Source: Streptomyces sp. NK15101 (GTDB lineage Bacteria > Actinomycetota > Actinomycetes > Streptomycetales > Streptomycetaceae). Taken from it: DNA of 44,568 bases. Location: NCBI RefSeq assembly GCF_020400725.1, contig NZ_JAINVG010000063.1:1-44568 (forward strand). The letters are read 5' to 3'. Of the stretch, positions 16,273 through 25,306 are shown one piece after another. Position 1 is the stretch's first letter. Each line of letters begins with the position of its first letter. A program made the translations under genes and the position numbers. Under the pieces are notes generated by a model, which was not told where the DNA came from, did no database searches, and worked only from the letters and a program-made list of their open reading frames with translations.

Positions 16273-16665
16273 TCATGTACGGCGGTCGCCTCGGCGGTGT
16301 CGGTGCCGTGCTCTCCACCGGGCGAGGAGCTCAGCGGGCGTGCGGGCCGGTGGTGTCCGTTCCACCGGCCCCCGGTCCTGCGGGGTGAGGGCGATGTGGG
16401 GCATGAGGTAGCGGTCGCCGTCCGTCTCCAGCACGCACAAGGGGACGTCGCCCTCGTCGTAGGGGGGGTCGATCCTGACGACCACCGGCTTGGGCGGAAG
16501 GGCGGGGAGCTCCCCCTCCAGAACAGTGGTCTGGTGGGGTGGAGTCCGGGCCACGGCGATGGTCTTGCCGTTGACCCAGACTTCCGCGCGTCGGCGCCGC
16601 GGGTCGTGCAGGACGGTGATCGATTGGCCGTCCTGATCCAGGTGGTACCGGTGGTGGCCCGCCAT
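16273..16665 (-). CDS. Hypothetical 130-aa protein
   Basis: ATG 16665 is preceded by a perfect AGGAGG seven bases upstream, giving a 130-aa protein that begins MAGHHRYHLDQDGQSITVLH. The open frame extends further but without a better start. It is rich in beta-forming segments (AEVWVNGKTIAVAR, KPVVVRIDPPYDEGDVPLCVLE, RYLMPHIALT) with a basic, Arg/His-rich tail. There is no signal peptide or membrane segment. I do not recognise the family. It stands alone, with 370 bases to the next minus-strand gene. Confidence 0.6.
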   Translation of the reverse strand: MAGHHRYHLDQDGQSITVLHDPRRRRAEVWVNGKTIAVARTPPHQTTVLEGELPALPPKPVVVRIDPPYDEGDVPLCVLETDGDRYLMPHIALTPQDRGPVERTPPARTPAELLARWRARHRHRRGDRRT

Positions 16666-17033
16666 GTCAGCCTCCTCGGACGTTCCTGTAACCAATGTAG
16701 GACGCCGGGCCTCCCCGCCTGCCGTGCCCCGGGGCGGGAACGGTGGGCGGGTACGCCCGTCCTCGTCCTTGCTTCTTGCCGACCACCGCGCTGATGCGGA
16801 GCGGATCAGGTCCGGCCGAGCTCCGCGAAGGACGAAGGACGCGTCGATCCATGAGCGGGGTCCTCTTCTCCGGCGTCCGGTCCACGGCACAGGCCGTCGG
16901 TTTCGCCACGTCGGATCCGGGGCCGGGGACGCCGGAAAGGGGCATGGCCCGGTGAACGGTTTCACCGCGTGACTCTTGCAGTACGCAGCGGATCGGGACG
17001 CCGTCGGTGAGCCGGCCCGAAAGGGCACCGTCC

Positions 17034-18191
17034 CTACGGCTCCGGCGCGGTCCTCTGTACCGCGACAAGCGCCGCGTCATCGCCGAGATGGCCGCCGGCG
17101 TACGTCCGGAGGTCGGCCCGCAGCCGGTCGAGCAGGATCGCCGGGTCGTCACTCGCCCAGGCGGCGAGCCGCTCTGTCAGGGGGTAGAAGGCACGCGAGT
17201 GGTCACGTGCCTCTGTCACTCCGTCCGTGTGGAGGAGCAGCACGTCTTCGACGCCGAAGGGGAACGTCTCGACCGTCACGTCCGCCGCGAGGACGTCCGA
17301 GAGCCCGAGCGGCGGACTCGTGCGGGTCGTGTCGAGGGGGATCACCCGCCCCTGGCTGAGGAGCAGCGGCGGGGGGTGCCCGCAGTTCACCAGCCGCACC
17401 ACCGGCTCGTGATCGGGGACGTCGAGCACCAGCGCGGTGACGAAGGCCTCGTCGGCGCCGTCGGGACGGGCCGCTGTCACCCCGTGGGTTCGCTCGGCCG
17501 AGCCGATTCCCGCTTCCAGCTGTCCGACCAGTTCCGGCAGTCCCTGTTCGCGGCGGGCCGTGACCCGGAAGGCGCCCAGGACGAGCGAGGCCTCGCTGAC
17601 CGCGTCGAGTCCCTTGCCACGGGCATCGCCGATCAGCAGCCGGGTCCCGGACGCCGTGCGGGCCGCCGCGTACAGGTCGCCACCCATCTGCGCCTCCTCC
17701 TCCGCCGCCAGGTAGAGCGAGGCGATGCGCAAGGGACCTGCCCGCTCGGGGAGCGGCGGCAGGACGACGCTCTGGGCGGCGTGGGCGATCGAGCGCAGGC
17801 GTGCCACTCGGTTCTCGTCCCGTTCGCGCAGATGGGCGAAGAAGGTCGCGATGATCGAGATCAGGACGAGGACGATGATCTGGTACGTGTGGTTGAGGTC
17901 CGTGACGCTCGTCCGCGCGACGGCCACCACCGTCTGCGCGGCGACCGCGACCGCCCCCACGAAGGCCGTCGCCCGAGGGCCCGCGAAGGAGGCGGTCACC
18001 GCGGGTGCGGCGATCAGGAACGGCCCCAGGTGAACGTCGGGAGGGACCAGGACGTCCACCACCGTGACCGCCGCGATCAGCGCGAACGGCACGGCGAGCA
18101 GCAAGCGACGTCCGCCGCGCCGTGAAGGGCGGGGAACGAGGTCTCGCCTGAAGGGGTGCACGTAAAAGGCATACCTCAGACGCCGGGGCAT
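17034..18191 (-). CDS. Membrane-anchored SpoIIE-type PP2C serine phosphatase
   Basis: Predicted 385-aa protein from ATG 18191 (upstream GAGAGG). Residues about 20-130 hold several membrane segments (LLLAVPFALIAAVTVVDVLV, FLIAAPAVTASF, ATAFVGAVAVAAQTVVAV, YQIIVLVLISIIATFFA). The cytosolic remainder is a PP2C/SpoIIE domain with a EAQMGGDLYAA metal-binding motif, LIGDARGKGLDA and LLLHTDGVTEARD, ending in GGHLGDDAALVAV. These residues coordinate the two metal ions, so activity is likely. Such enzymes dephosphorylate anti-anti-sigma factors in stress or development partner-switching. No anti-sigma or anti-anti-sigma gene is adjacent, so the partner lies elsewhere. Confidence 0.85.
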   Translation of the reverse strand: MPRRLRYAFYVHPFRRDLVPRPSRRGGRRLLLAVPFALIAAVTVVDVLVPPDVHLGPFLIAAPAVTASFAGPRATAFVGAVAVAAQTVVAVARTSVTDLNHTYQIIVLVLISIIATFFAHLRERDENRVARLRSIAHAAQSVVLPPLPERAGPLRIASLYLAAEEEAQMGGDLYAAARTASGTRLLIGDARGKGLDAVSEASLVLGAFRVTARREQGLPELVGQLEAGIGSAERTHGVTAARPDGADEAFVTALVLDVPDHEPVVRLVNCGHPPPLLLSQGRVIPLDTTRTSPPLGLSDVLAADVTVETFPFGVEDVLLLHTDGVTEARDHSRAFYPLTERLAAWASDDPAILLDRLRADLRTYAGGHLGDDAALVAVQRTAPEP

Positions 18192-18436
18192 GTCCTCTCG
18201 TCCCCTCTCCGACGTGCCGGGCGCGGAGGCGGACGACAGCCATGGACCAGCCCGTCCCCTGCCAGAGGGGTGAGCAGCGCGCATCAGGTGCATGCCGTCG
18301 GTTTCCAGGGCGCACGGGGTCCACCGCCTGGAATGCCGTGCGGCCGATGCGACACATGAGGGGTCGCGCGGTGCCGTCGCGGGCGGGCCGCGGCCGCGCG
18401 GTGATACGGGCGGCCTGTGGTGGGTAGGCGCCTCAC

Positions 18437-19426
18437 GTGAGCGAACAGGAACAGGAACCGCCGCGGACGGAAGCCGAGGAACTGCTGTCCGGGCTCAGCG
18501 TGGACGACCGCCGGCCGGAACAGCCCGTGCTGCTGGACGCCTCCGGCGCTCCGATCCGTACGTGGCGGGAGAACTATCCGTACGAGCACAAGATCCGTCG
18601 CGCGGAGTACGAGCGGACCAAGCGGATCCTGCAGATCGAGCTGCTGAAGCTGCAGCGCTGGGTGAAGGAGACCGGTGCGCGGCTGGTGGTGATCTGCGAA
18701 GGGCGGGACGCGGCGGGCAAGGGCGGCACGATCCAGCGGTTCACCGAGCGGCTCAACCCCCGCGGAGCACGGATCGTGGCCCTGGACAAGCCGACCGAGC
18801 GGGAGGCGGGACAGTGGTACTTCCAGCGGTACGTCGCCCACCTGCCGGCCGCCGGTGAGATCGTCTTCTTCGACCGCTCCTGGTACAACCGCGCCGGTGT
18901 CGAGAAGGTGATGGGGTTCTGCACCCCTGAGCAGTACGAGCTGTTCCTGCGGCAGTGTCCCGTCTTCGAGGCCCTGCTCGTGGAGGACGGGATCCTGTTG
19001 GTCAAGTTCTGGTTCTCGGTCTCCCGCGCCGAACAGCGCACCCGCTTCGCGATCCGCCAGGTCGATCCTGTGCGGCAGTGGAAACTGTCCCCCACCGACC
19101 TGGCCTCACTGGACCTGTGGGACGCCTACACCACCGCGAAGATCGAGATGTTCCGCGCCACCGACACCGAACACGCGCCATGGACGGTGGTCAAGAGCAA
19201 CGACAAACGACGCGGGCGCCTCGAAGCCATGCGCAGCCTGCTGTGGCGCATCGACTACGACCGCAAGGACGAGACAGCCGTCGGCCACCCCGACACCCTT
19301 ATCGTCGGCGCCGCCGACACGCTCCTGGAGTCCGGCGAGGAACCCACCGCCCTCTCCCCCACTCCTCTGGCAGGCCCTCCCCTCGGCCCCGGCCTGCACC
19401 CCAACCCCCGGCGCCCCGCCCCGTAA
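18437..19426 (+). CDS. ppk2: Polyphosphate kinase 2
   Basis: Predicted 329-aa cytosolic enzyme starting at GTG 18437. It has the PPK2 Walker A-like motif EGRDAAGKGG (88-97), the Walker B-like FFDRSWYNRAG (144-154), the lid segment VSRAEQRTRF and a WDAYTTAKIEMF helix. PPK2 enzymes transfer phosphate between polyphosphate and nucleoside mono- or diphosphates. A Pro-rich tail of about 30 residues follows the domain. It is divergent from the SpoIIE phosphatase (246 bases apart), a common region for promoters of both. Confidence 0.92.
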   Translation: MSEQEQEPPRTEAEELLSGLSVDDRRPEQPVLLDASGAPIRTWRENYPYEHKIRRAEYERTKRILQIELLKLQRWVKETGARLVVICEGRDAAGKGGTIQRFTERLNPRGARIVALDKPTEREAGQWYFQRYVAHLPAAGEIVFFDRSWYNRAGVEKVMGFCTPEQYELFLRQCPVFEALLVEDGILLVKFWFSVSRAEQRTRFAIRQVDPVRQWKLSPTDLASLDLWDAYTTAKIEMFRATDTEHAPWTVVKSNDKRRGRLEAMRSLLWRIDYDRKDETAVGHPDTLIVGAADTLLESGEEPTALSPTPLAGPPLGPGLHPNPRRPAP

Positions 19427-19715
19427 AAGAGCGTTCCGTCCTGGCGGGGTCGCAACACCAGCACGGCTCCGTCTCCCGCGCCGTCGGTCGGTCCGCCGGC
19501 GTGATGGCCCCGGGGCGGTCCGCCGGAGCGAAGACGTCCACGAGGTCGTCTTCGGAGGGCGCTTTCCGGCCCGCAGCGCACGGGCCGGGTGGCGGTGGGC
19601 CGGGCCAGAAGCCGCAAACGGCGCGGGGAGGCCGGCGGGAGACGGTCCTGTTCCTGTGCCCCGGTCGAGCCGGCCCGCCAGATCGGTGTCGGTCCGGGCC
19701 GCGTACTGATGGACA
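19427..19715. other. Short convergent intergenic region
   Basis: No gene or clear terminator is visible between the ppk2 stop and the stop of the zinc finger gene on the other strand. Confidence 0.35.
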
Positions 19716-20096
19716 TCAGACTTCGATCAAAAACACCTCGTCGACGTAGCACCAGGCCCATGACTCGTCATGGGCCAGCGAAAAGACGATCGGATGCCCT
19801 GTGGCCTCGTAATGGGCGTGTGCGTGTTGCCCTCGGGAGCTGTCACAGCACCCGATGGTTCCGCAGGTCGTGCACCGGCGCAGGCGGACCCAGTCGTAAC
19901 CGAGGGCCACGCACGCCGGGCAGACCGCGGATGGCCCGGTGTCCGGAGGACGCGTGAGCATCGAGGTGTGCGTGCAGACCGAGCCCTGCGGACGGCCCCC
20001 GTCGGGGGCGGCGCTCCAGGCCGACGACGAAGGCGCCGTGGTGCCTTCGTCCGGGATCTCCGGTCCCCCCGACGACGTGTTGTGGGTTTTACGCAT
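19716..20096 (-). CDS. UBP-type zinc finger protein
   Basis: Predicted 126-aa protein from ATG 20096, with GGAG 12 bases upstream. The N-terminal 35 residues are disordered. The rest is a ZnF-UBP domain: C41 and H43 (VCTHTS), C59 and C62 (CPAC), C75 and C78 (CTTCG), C83, then HAHAHYEATGHPI. It closes with DESWAWCYVDEVFLI, the motif that in eukaryotic deubiquitinases cradles the ubiquitin C-terminus. In bacteria the role is unknown; Streptomyces lacks ubiquitin but some actinobacteria have the ubiquitin-like Pup. The family call is firm, the ligand is not. The 5' end lies 142 bases from the divergent STAND ATPase gene. Confidence 0.85.
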   Translation of the reverse strand: MRKTHNTSSGGPEIPDEGTTAPSSSAWSAAPDGGRPQGSVCTHTSMLTRPPDTGPSAVCPACVALGYDWVRLRRCTTCGTIGCCDSSRGQHAHAHYEATGHPIVFSLAHDESWAWCYVDEVFLIEV

Positions 20097-20238
20097 GATC
20101 GGTTCGACTCCGTGTCCTGTCGGTCTCCGTCTTCCTTTCGCGCAGCCGTCCGGAGATGGATGCGGGGAATCCGACAGGCGCCGAACGGATGCATCCAGAC
20201 CTGCGTGCTGCCGGAGAATACGGGGAGTGGAGAAGTGG

Positions 20239-22233
20239 ATGCCGCCGGAGAGCGGACCGTTCGTCGGACGGGTCGAAGAAGTCGAGGAGCTGGGCTCCCT
20301 GTTGGGCGAGCGACGACTCGTCACGCTGGTGGGCACGGGCGGGATCGGGAAGTCCCGGCTCGCCTCGCACGTCGCCGGCGGCTGCGCGCCCGACGCCTTC
20401 ACGAGCATCCACTGGGCCCCGCTCTGGTCGCTGACCAACGCCTCTCTGCTCACCTCCCTGGTCGCCGACGCCTGCGGTCTGTCGGACCACTCGCCCGGCG
20501 AACCCGTCGACACGCTGGCCGACTGGATCGGCGCACGCCGTGTCCTGCTGGTCCTGGATTCCTGCGAGCACCTCGTGGCGGCGTGCGCGGCACTGGTGTC
20601 GGCCCTCCTCGCCCGCTGCCCGGAGCTCGTCGTGCTGGCGACCAGCCGCGAACCGCTCGGCACGGAGAGCGAGTTCCTGTTCCCCGTCGGACCCCTGCCC
20701 GTCGACTCCGACTCGATGGAACTGTTCGCCGCCCGCGCCGACGCCCTCGGTGTCCGCTGGACGCGACCCGAGGACTTCGTCGCCGCCGCCGAGGTGTGCC
20801 GCTGGCTGGAAGGCATTCCCCTGGCGCTCGAACTCGCCGCCGCGCAGCTGCCGGAGAGGCCGCTGCCCACGATGGCGCGGCTCCTGCGCGGCAGACTCTC
20901 CCTCGCCGAGAAGCCCGGGAGCCGGGTCCGACCGTCGCGTCACCGCGCGCTGCGCACCACCATCGGGTGGAGCCACGAACTGTGCGAACCGCGGGAGCGG
21001 CTGCTGTGGGCTCGCCTTTCGGTGTTCCGCTCGGGTGCCACGGTGGACGACGCGGTACGGGTCTGCCGCGGCGGGCCGCTCACCGAAGCCGCCTTGACGC
21101 GGGCCCTGGAAGGGCTCGCCCGCAAGAACGTCGTGACCCTGTCCGGTGACCGCCTGCACCTCTTCGACACGGTGCGCGAGTACGGGGCGCTGTGGCTCGC
21201 GGAGCTCGGCGAGACCCGTACGACGGCCGACAGGCACGCACGGCGCTTCCACGAACTGGCTCTCGCGGCCGAGGACTCCTGGTGGGGGCCCGGCCAGGCG
21301 ACCGCCTACACGCGGCTGGCCGGTTGCCACGGCGACCTGTGCGCGGCACTGGAACACCTGTTGGCCACGGACCCCTCGGCGGCCGCGGAGCTGGCGGGGG
21401 CGCTCGGCTTCTTCTGGGCGTGCTCCGGCCATCTGCACGAGGCGGCCCACTACCTGGAGGAGTGCGTGCAGCTGGTCTCCGGGCCCGAGGCCGTCGTGGG
21501 CAAACTGGCGTGGGCGCTCGGGGTGGTCCGCTGCCTGCGGGGCGAGTACGACACCGCGGCCCGGCTGGCCGGCCGCGCCGACGAGTGCGCGGTACGCGCG
21601 CGGGACACGACGCTCCTCGTCGACGCCGCCTACCTGCGCGGCCTGGTGATGCTGCTGCGCGGAGATCCGCTGGATGCGCTGACCGTCGCGGATCGCGCTC
21701 TGGCGGAACAGGACGCGGCGGCACCCGCAGCGGCGCGGTGCCGGCTGATGAGGGTCTTCGCGCTGACAGCGTCCGGTTTCCTCGGGGAGGCCCGCGCCGA
21801 GGCCGAGAGCCTGCGGCTCGACTCGATGTCGGCGGGCGAGCACTGGACGCGGTCCTACACCGAGTACCAGCTCGCGGTGGTGGCGCTGCGGGAGCGGCGC
21901 TCGGCCGACGCCGCCGACCACGCCCGGGCCATGCTGCGGGACAAGCTCCTGATCGGTGACGTCTTCGGCCTCGGCCTCGGGCTCGACCTCCTCGCGGTCG
22001 CCCTGTCGGCGCTGGCCAGGGGTGAGGAGGCGGCCTCGGCGTACGGGACGGGCCAGGTGTTCTGGCAGATGGTCGGGCATCCGCAGCGCGGCACCCCCGA
22101 ACTGCAGCCGTTGCGACGGAGCGCGGAGCTGTCGGCCCGGAAGCAGATCGGGGACGACGCGTACGACACCGCGTACCGCCTGGCCACGCTGACGGACCCG
22201 TTCACCGCGCTGGAGACGATCCTCACGAGGTGA
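20239..22233 (+). CDS. STAND-type ATPase lacking a DNA-binding output domain
   Basis: Predicted 664-aa protein from ATG 20239, preceded by GGAGAAG; the longer open frame upstream overlaps the divergent gene and lacks an SD. The NTPase module starts almost at once: Walker A VGTGGIGKSR (31-40), Walker B VLLVLDSCEH (102-111), ATSREPLG sensor and GIPLALELAA (GxP motif). A winged-helix segment (LHLFDTVREYGALWLAEL) and about 250 residues of TPR-like helical repeats follow. Relatives of the AfsR/LuxR class carry a BTAD or HTH domain; here neither end has one, and the protein stops right after the repeats. It may act by protein contact rather than DNA binding, or be a trimmed regulator. Confidence 0.8.
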   Translation: MPPESGPFVGRVEEVEELGSLLGERRLVTLVGTGGIGKSRLASHVAGGCAPDAFTSIHWAPLWSLTNASLLTSLVADACGLSDHSPGEPVDTLADWIGARRVLLVLDSCEHLVAACAALVSALLARCPELVVLATSREPLGTESEFLFPVGPLPVDSDSMELFAARADALGVRWTRPEDFVAAAEVCRWLEGIPLALELAAAQLPERPLPTMARLLRGRLSLAEKPGSRVRPSRHRALRTTIGWSHELCEPRERLLWARLSVFRSGATVDDAVRVCRGGPLTEAALTRALEGLARKNVVTLSGDRLHLFDTVREYGALWLAELGETRTTADRHARRFHELALAAEDSWWGPGQATAYTRLAGCHGDLCAALEHLLATDPSAAAELAGALGFFWACSGHLHEAAHYLEECVQLVSGPEAVVGKLAWALGVVRCLRGEYDTAARLAGRADECAVRARDTTLLVDAAYLRGLVMLLRGDPLDALTVADRALAEQDAAAPAAARCRLMRVFALTASGFLGEARAEAESLRLDSMSAGEHWTRSYTEYQLAVVALRERRSADAADHARAMLRDKLLIGDVFGLGLGLDLLAVALSALARGEEAASAYGTGQVFWQMVGHPQRGTPELQPLRRSAELSARKQIGDDAYDTAYRLATLTDPFTALETILTR

Positions 22234-22321
22234 GAAGAGCGCGGGGAGGCTGCCGAGCAGGCGCCGACGTGTGGCGTCGGGAGCGGCGGCGTCAGGCCGA
22301 CGCCGATGACGTGTCCGGCAT

Positions 22322-23059
22322 TCAGCCGGCGTAGGGGCCTCGGACGATGCTGTCGCCGGAGTGGTCGGGTCTGCCGTCGTAGGCCTGCACGGACACGTCC
22401 ACGACCGGATACTCGTTCAGGTCGATGGTGGCGGGGAGGGGCAGGACGGCGTGGCCGTCGGGGCCGAGGACTCCCATGGAGACGAGCTTGGTGTGGGTGC
22501 GGTCCATGAGCCAGACCTCGAAGTAGCCGGAGGTCCGGGGAAGGCCCTTGACCGTGATCTCCAGGGAGCGCCGTCCGGTGTCGTCCTTCAGGCCGGCGTA
22601 GCCGGCCGAGTCGGCGCGCAGGGAGTCCAGGGGTTTGGCGTCGGCGACGGTCCGGACGACTGGTGTGCCGGGACGGGTGAGCCACCAGGTGAGGGCGCTG
22701 CCGGACGCGGCGCCGAACAGCGCCGCGCAGGCGGCGAGGGCCAGGGTGAGGCGGCCGGAACGCCGCAGGTTCTTCGGACGGGGCCGGCGTACCGGAGCGG
22801 TGGTGTCGTCGTGTGCCCGCGGGGAGTCGTGGCGGTGGGGGATCCGGAGTTCGGCGGCGATCGAGTTCCAGACGTGGTCCGGCGGCGGGAGCAGATCGTG
22901 TTCCGCCGGGGCGGGTGTCCGCATGGCTGACACGATCCGGCGCAGACTGTCGTACTCCTGCCGGCAGTGGTCGCATTCGTGCAGGTGAAGGGAGGTCGTG
23001 GGGTCGGTTTCCTCTCCGAGGGCCATCATCACCAGGGTTTCTTCATCGGCGTGCTTCAC
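22322..23059 (-). CDS. RskA-like anti-sigma factor
   Basis: Predicted 245-aa single-pass membrane protein. The N-terminus has a zinc-binding anti-sigma domain with HLHECDHCRQEYDSL (H-x3-C-x2-C type). A membrane segment (LTLALAACAALFGAASGSAL) lies near 105-125. The extracytoplasmic RskA_C domain includes LEITVKGLPRTSGYFEVWLMD and VDVSVQAYDG. Such proteins hold the cognate ECF sigma factor and release it on proteolysis. Its start overlaps the sigma gene by 17 bases, supporting a coupled pair. It converges on the STAND gene; a weak 7-bp hairpin lies at 22287-22305. Confidence 0.88.
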   Translation of the reverse strand: MKHADEETLVMMALGEETDPTTSLHLHECDHCRQEYDSLRRIVSAMRTPAPAEHDLLPPPDHVWNSIAAELRIPHRHDSPRAHDDTTAPVRRPRPKNLRRSGRLTLALAACAALFGAASGSALTWWLTRPGTPVVRTVADAKPLDSLRADSAGYAGLKDDTGRRSLEITVKGLPRTSGYFEVWLMDRTHTKLVSMGVLGPDGHAVLPLPATIDLNEYPVVDVSVQAYDGRPDHSGDSIVRGPYAG

Positions 23060-23651
23060 CGTCCGCCTCCAACCTCTTCCTCAGCCGCGTCAGGCCACGT
23101 CGCGTATGGTTCTTGACCGTTCCGAGCGGCAGTCCGGTGCGTTCGGCGATCCGCGACTGGGACAGGTCTTCGTAGAAGGCCGTCTTCAGTACGAGCCGCT
23201 GCTGGTCGGGCAGGTCTTCCATCGCCCGTGTCAGCGCCATGTGGTCCAGCAGCGTCCCGGCCAGGGGTTCGGGCCGCGCAGGGGTGTCCGCGGCCGCCGT
23301 GGCGGCGTCGACGTCGCGCAGGTGACGGGAGCGCTTCTCCAGGGCGTCGGCCACCTTTCTGCCGGTGATGCCCATGAGCCAGGTCTTCAGCGAGCCGCGG
23401 CGCGGGTCGAAGGTGCTGCGGCTGTTCCAGGCTCCGACGAAGACCTGCTGGGTGACGTCCTCGGCCTCTTCCGGATCACCGAGCCTGCGGGTGGCGACGG
23501 TGTGGACGAGTGGGCCCCAGCGGCGGTAGGCCTCCCTCAGACATGCTTCGTCGCCCTCGGCGAACCCCTCGCCCAGGCCGTCCTCCGTCACGGCGGTCGC
23601 GGGGGCCGCACCGGCGGCCGGCACCCGTGCGCCGTCTCGTACCGTTGTCAC
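23043..23651 (-). CDS. ECF-family RNA polymerase sigma factor
   Basis: Predicted 202-aa sigma factor. Region 2 is at about 30-100 (LREAYRRWGPLVHTVATRRL, DAEDV-like EEAEDVTQQVFVGAW), followed by SLKTWLMGITGRKVADAL. Region 4 is at about 135-190 (ALTRAMEDLPDQQRLVLKTA, then SQSRIAERTGLPLGTVKNHT, the helix-turn-helix that reads the -35). The RskA-like partner and the arrangement recall SigK-type systems. Its start overlaps the sortase stop by four bases, so it is expressed with the surface genes that it may itself control. Confidence 0.9.
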   Translation of the reverse strand: MTTVRDGARVPAAGAAPATAVTEDGLGEGFAEGDEACLREAYRRWGPLVHTVATRRLGDPEEAEDVTQQVFVGAWNSRSTFDPRRGSLKTWLMGITGRKVADALEKRSRHLRDVDAATAAADTPARPEPLAGTLLDHMALTRAMEDLPDQQRLVLKTAFYEDLSQSRIAERTGLPLGTVKNHTRRGLTRLRKRLEADGEARR

Positions 23652-24370
23652 CGCGTCGCCTCCGCCGCCGTGACGACCAGGTTGTTCTGGTACCCGCCCG
23701 CGTCGGGCAGGTAGGGGCCGGTACAGGTGATCAGCGTCAGTACCGCCCGGCCGTCCCGGCGGAACGCCTCCGAGTCGGCGAGGGCCTTCTTGTCCACGGT
23801 CCGGCGAGCGGTGATCTCGTAGGCGATGCTGCTCCCGTCCTTGCGTTCCACCAGCACGCGGTCTCCCTGTCGTACCTCGTTCAGAGCGTTCAGGACGCCG
23901 AGGCCCCGGCCCTCGGAGTCCACATGACCGACGATCACGGAGGAACCGGCGGCGGAGCCCGGCGGGGGTGAGAAGCGATACCAGCCGACCCGGCCGGGGT
24001 CCGGCGGGACCTCCATCCGTCCGTCGTCGGCCACGCCCACCGGATCGACGGGAGCGCGCAGGCCCAGCCGGGAAATCGACAGTTCCTGCGGCTCCGGGAC
24101 GCGGGCGGATCCGAGACGGTCCGGTGCGTCCGCTGTGTTCGCGGACGCGGCCGGGGGCGGCGCCGCCGGCGCCGGTGACCGGGGCCGGGTCGCCGCCGGT
24201 GCCGTGGGCGTCGCCGGTGCCGTGGGCGTCGTCTGCGGGGAACCGAAGTCGGCGGACCGCGCAGGCCCGTCACGCCGGACGGCGACGACGAACGCCATGG
24301 AGAGGATGACGCCGATGAGCACCAAGACCGTCCCGAAGACCTTGCCGTGTCCTGTCCGGCGTGTACTCAT
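23648..24370 (-). CDS. Class F sortase
   Basis: Predicted 240-aa membrane-anchored transpeptidase. One N-terminal membrane segment (VFGTVLVLIGVILSMAFVVA) is followed by a Pro/Thr/Ala-rich spacer (about 40-80) whose DNA contains an 18-base tandem repeat near 24200-24230. The sortase domain has the catalytic His in VIVGHVDS (H149) and the catalytic Cys in LTLITCTG (C216). The position after the Cys where sortases carry the catalytic Arg reads GGYQNNLVV, with Gln 228. This may be a real substitution or a subfamily trait. GGAAGG precedes ATG 24370. Sortases attach surface proteins to the wall or to pili; the neighbouring DUF4397 protein is the obvious candidate substrate. Confidence 0.85.
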   Translation of the reverse strand: MSTRRTGHGKVFGTVLVLIGVILSMAFVVAVRRDGPARSADFGSPQTTPTAPATPTAPAATRPRSPAPAAPPPAASANTADAPDRLGSARVPEPQELSISRLGLRAPVDPVGVADDGRMEVPPDPGRVGWYRFSPPPGSAAGSSVIVGHVDSEGRGLGVLNALNEVRQGDRVLVERKDGSSIAYEITARRTVDKKALADSEAFRRDGRAVLTLITCTGPYLPDAGGYQNNLVVTAAEATR

Positions 24371-24472
24371 CGTGGTCGGCCTTCCGGCGTGGAGGGACTC
24401 CGGGTGTGCTCGCCCCGCCCGGGCCGGGTGGGCACATCCGGAGCTCCGTACAAGGAGAGGTCGTGCCGTGGG

Positions 24473-25306
24473 TCAGACGGCGTCGGTGCGCCGGCGCAGG
24501 AGGTAGCCGCCGGTTCCCAGGGCGAGGACCGCGCCGGCTCCCAGGGCGCCCAGGGCGGCGTCGTCGTTCCCGTCCGCGGCCCGTCCGGTCTCGCCGGCGG
24601 GCACGCCGTCGGGCGCGGAGTGCAGGCCGGTGACGGTCTGGGTCTTCAGAGCGAGGTTCTTGTCCGTCGCGCTGCCCCAGGCGTAGACGATCGTGTTGCC
24701 GCCCTCGGTCAGGTCGAGGTCTGCCGGGCCGATCGCCACGGTGTCGGTGCCGGCGAGGACGACGTCGGCGTTGACGGTGCCGGCTGCCACCTCGCCCTTG
24801 GCCTCCTTGGGGTTCTCCAAGCCCTTGAAGACCACGGTGCCGTCGGCCCGGACGTCGACGGCGGGTGCGGCGGCGACGTGGCGGACGGTCAGGCGGGCCT
24901 TGCCCGCCGGCACCTTCGAGGTGTCGTTGACGAACGCGTCGAGAGTCGGCTTGCCGTCGGCCGTGAGGTGGGCGACCAGCGTCGCGTTCGCCCCGGCGGG
25001 CACCTCGACCGTCTTCTCGATCGCCGGAGTCCCCTTGGGGCCCTCGCCGTCCTTGAAGACCTTGATGTCGTAGGAACCCGCGTCCAGCTTCATCGGATCG
25101 GTGAGCGTACCTGGCTTGAAGTCCGGCAGCAGTTCCTTGTCCCCCGCGAACACGTCCACGGTCAGACCCGGCACCGCGTGCAGCACCGACACCGTGGCCT
25201 GACCATCGGAAGTCTGCGACTGGGCGAACGCGGGAGCGCCGGCGGCGACGGACAACGCGACGGTGATCCCGGCGGTGAGAGCCGCGCCTGTGGTTCGGAC
25301 GGTCAT
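24473..25306 (-). CDS. DUF4397 surface protein with C-terminal anchor
   Basis: Predicted 277-aa exported protein from ATG 25306 (upstream ATGGGGATGATCGCC; ATG 25315 or 25321 are alternatives). A signal peptide ends at GAPAFAQ. Two DUF4397-type beta domains follow: SVLHAVPGLTVDVFAGD, and LTVRHVAAAPAVDVRADG. The C-terminus is a membrane segment (ALGALGAGAVLALGTGGYLL) plus an RRR tail, the shape of a cell-wall sorting signal. I see no LPxTG or LAxTG before it; the nearest segment is PAGETG. It is first in an apparent operon with sortase, sigma and anti-sigma genes, all on the minus strand. Confidence 0.82.
   Translation of the reverse strand: MTVRTTGAALTAGITVALSVAAGAPAFAQSQTSDGQATVSVLHAVPGLTVDVFAGDKELLPDFKPGTLTDPMKLDAGSYDIKVFKDGEGPKGTPAIEKTVEVPAGANATLVAHLTADGKPTLDAFVNDTSKVPAGKARLTVRHVAAAPAVDVRADGTVVFKGLENPKEAKGEVAAGTVNADVVLAGTDTVAIGPADLDLTEGGNTIVYAWGSATDKNLALKTQTVTGLHSAPDGVPAGETGRAADGNDDAALGALGAGAVLALGTGGYLLRRRTDAV

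Noticed and set aside
24180..24235. Short tandem repeats resembling a repeat array
   Set aside because: They encode the Ala/Pro/Thr spacer of the sortase; two copies only, not a CRISPR or other array.
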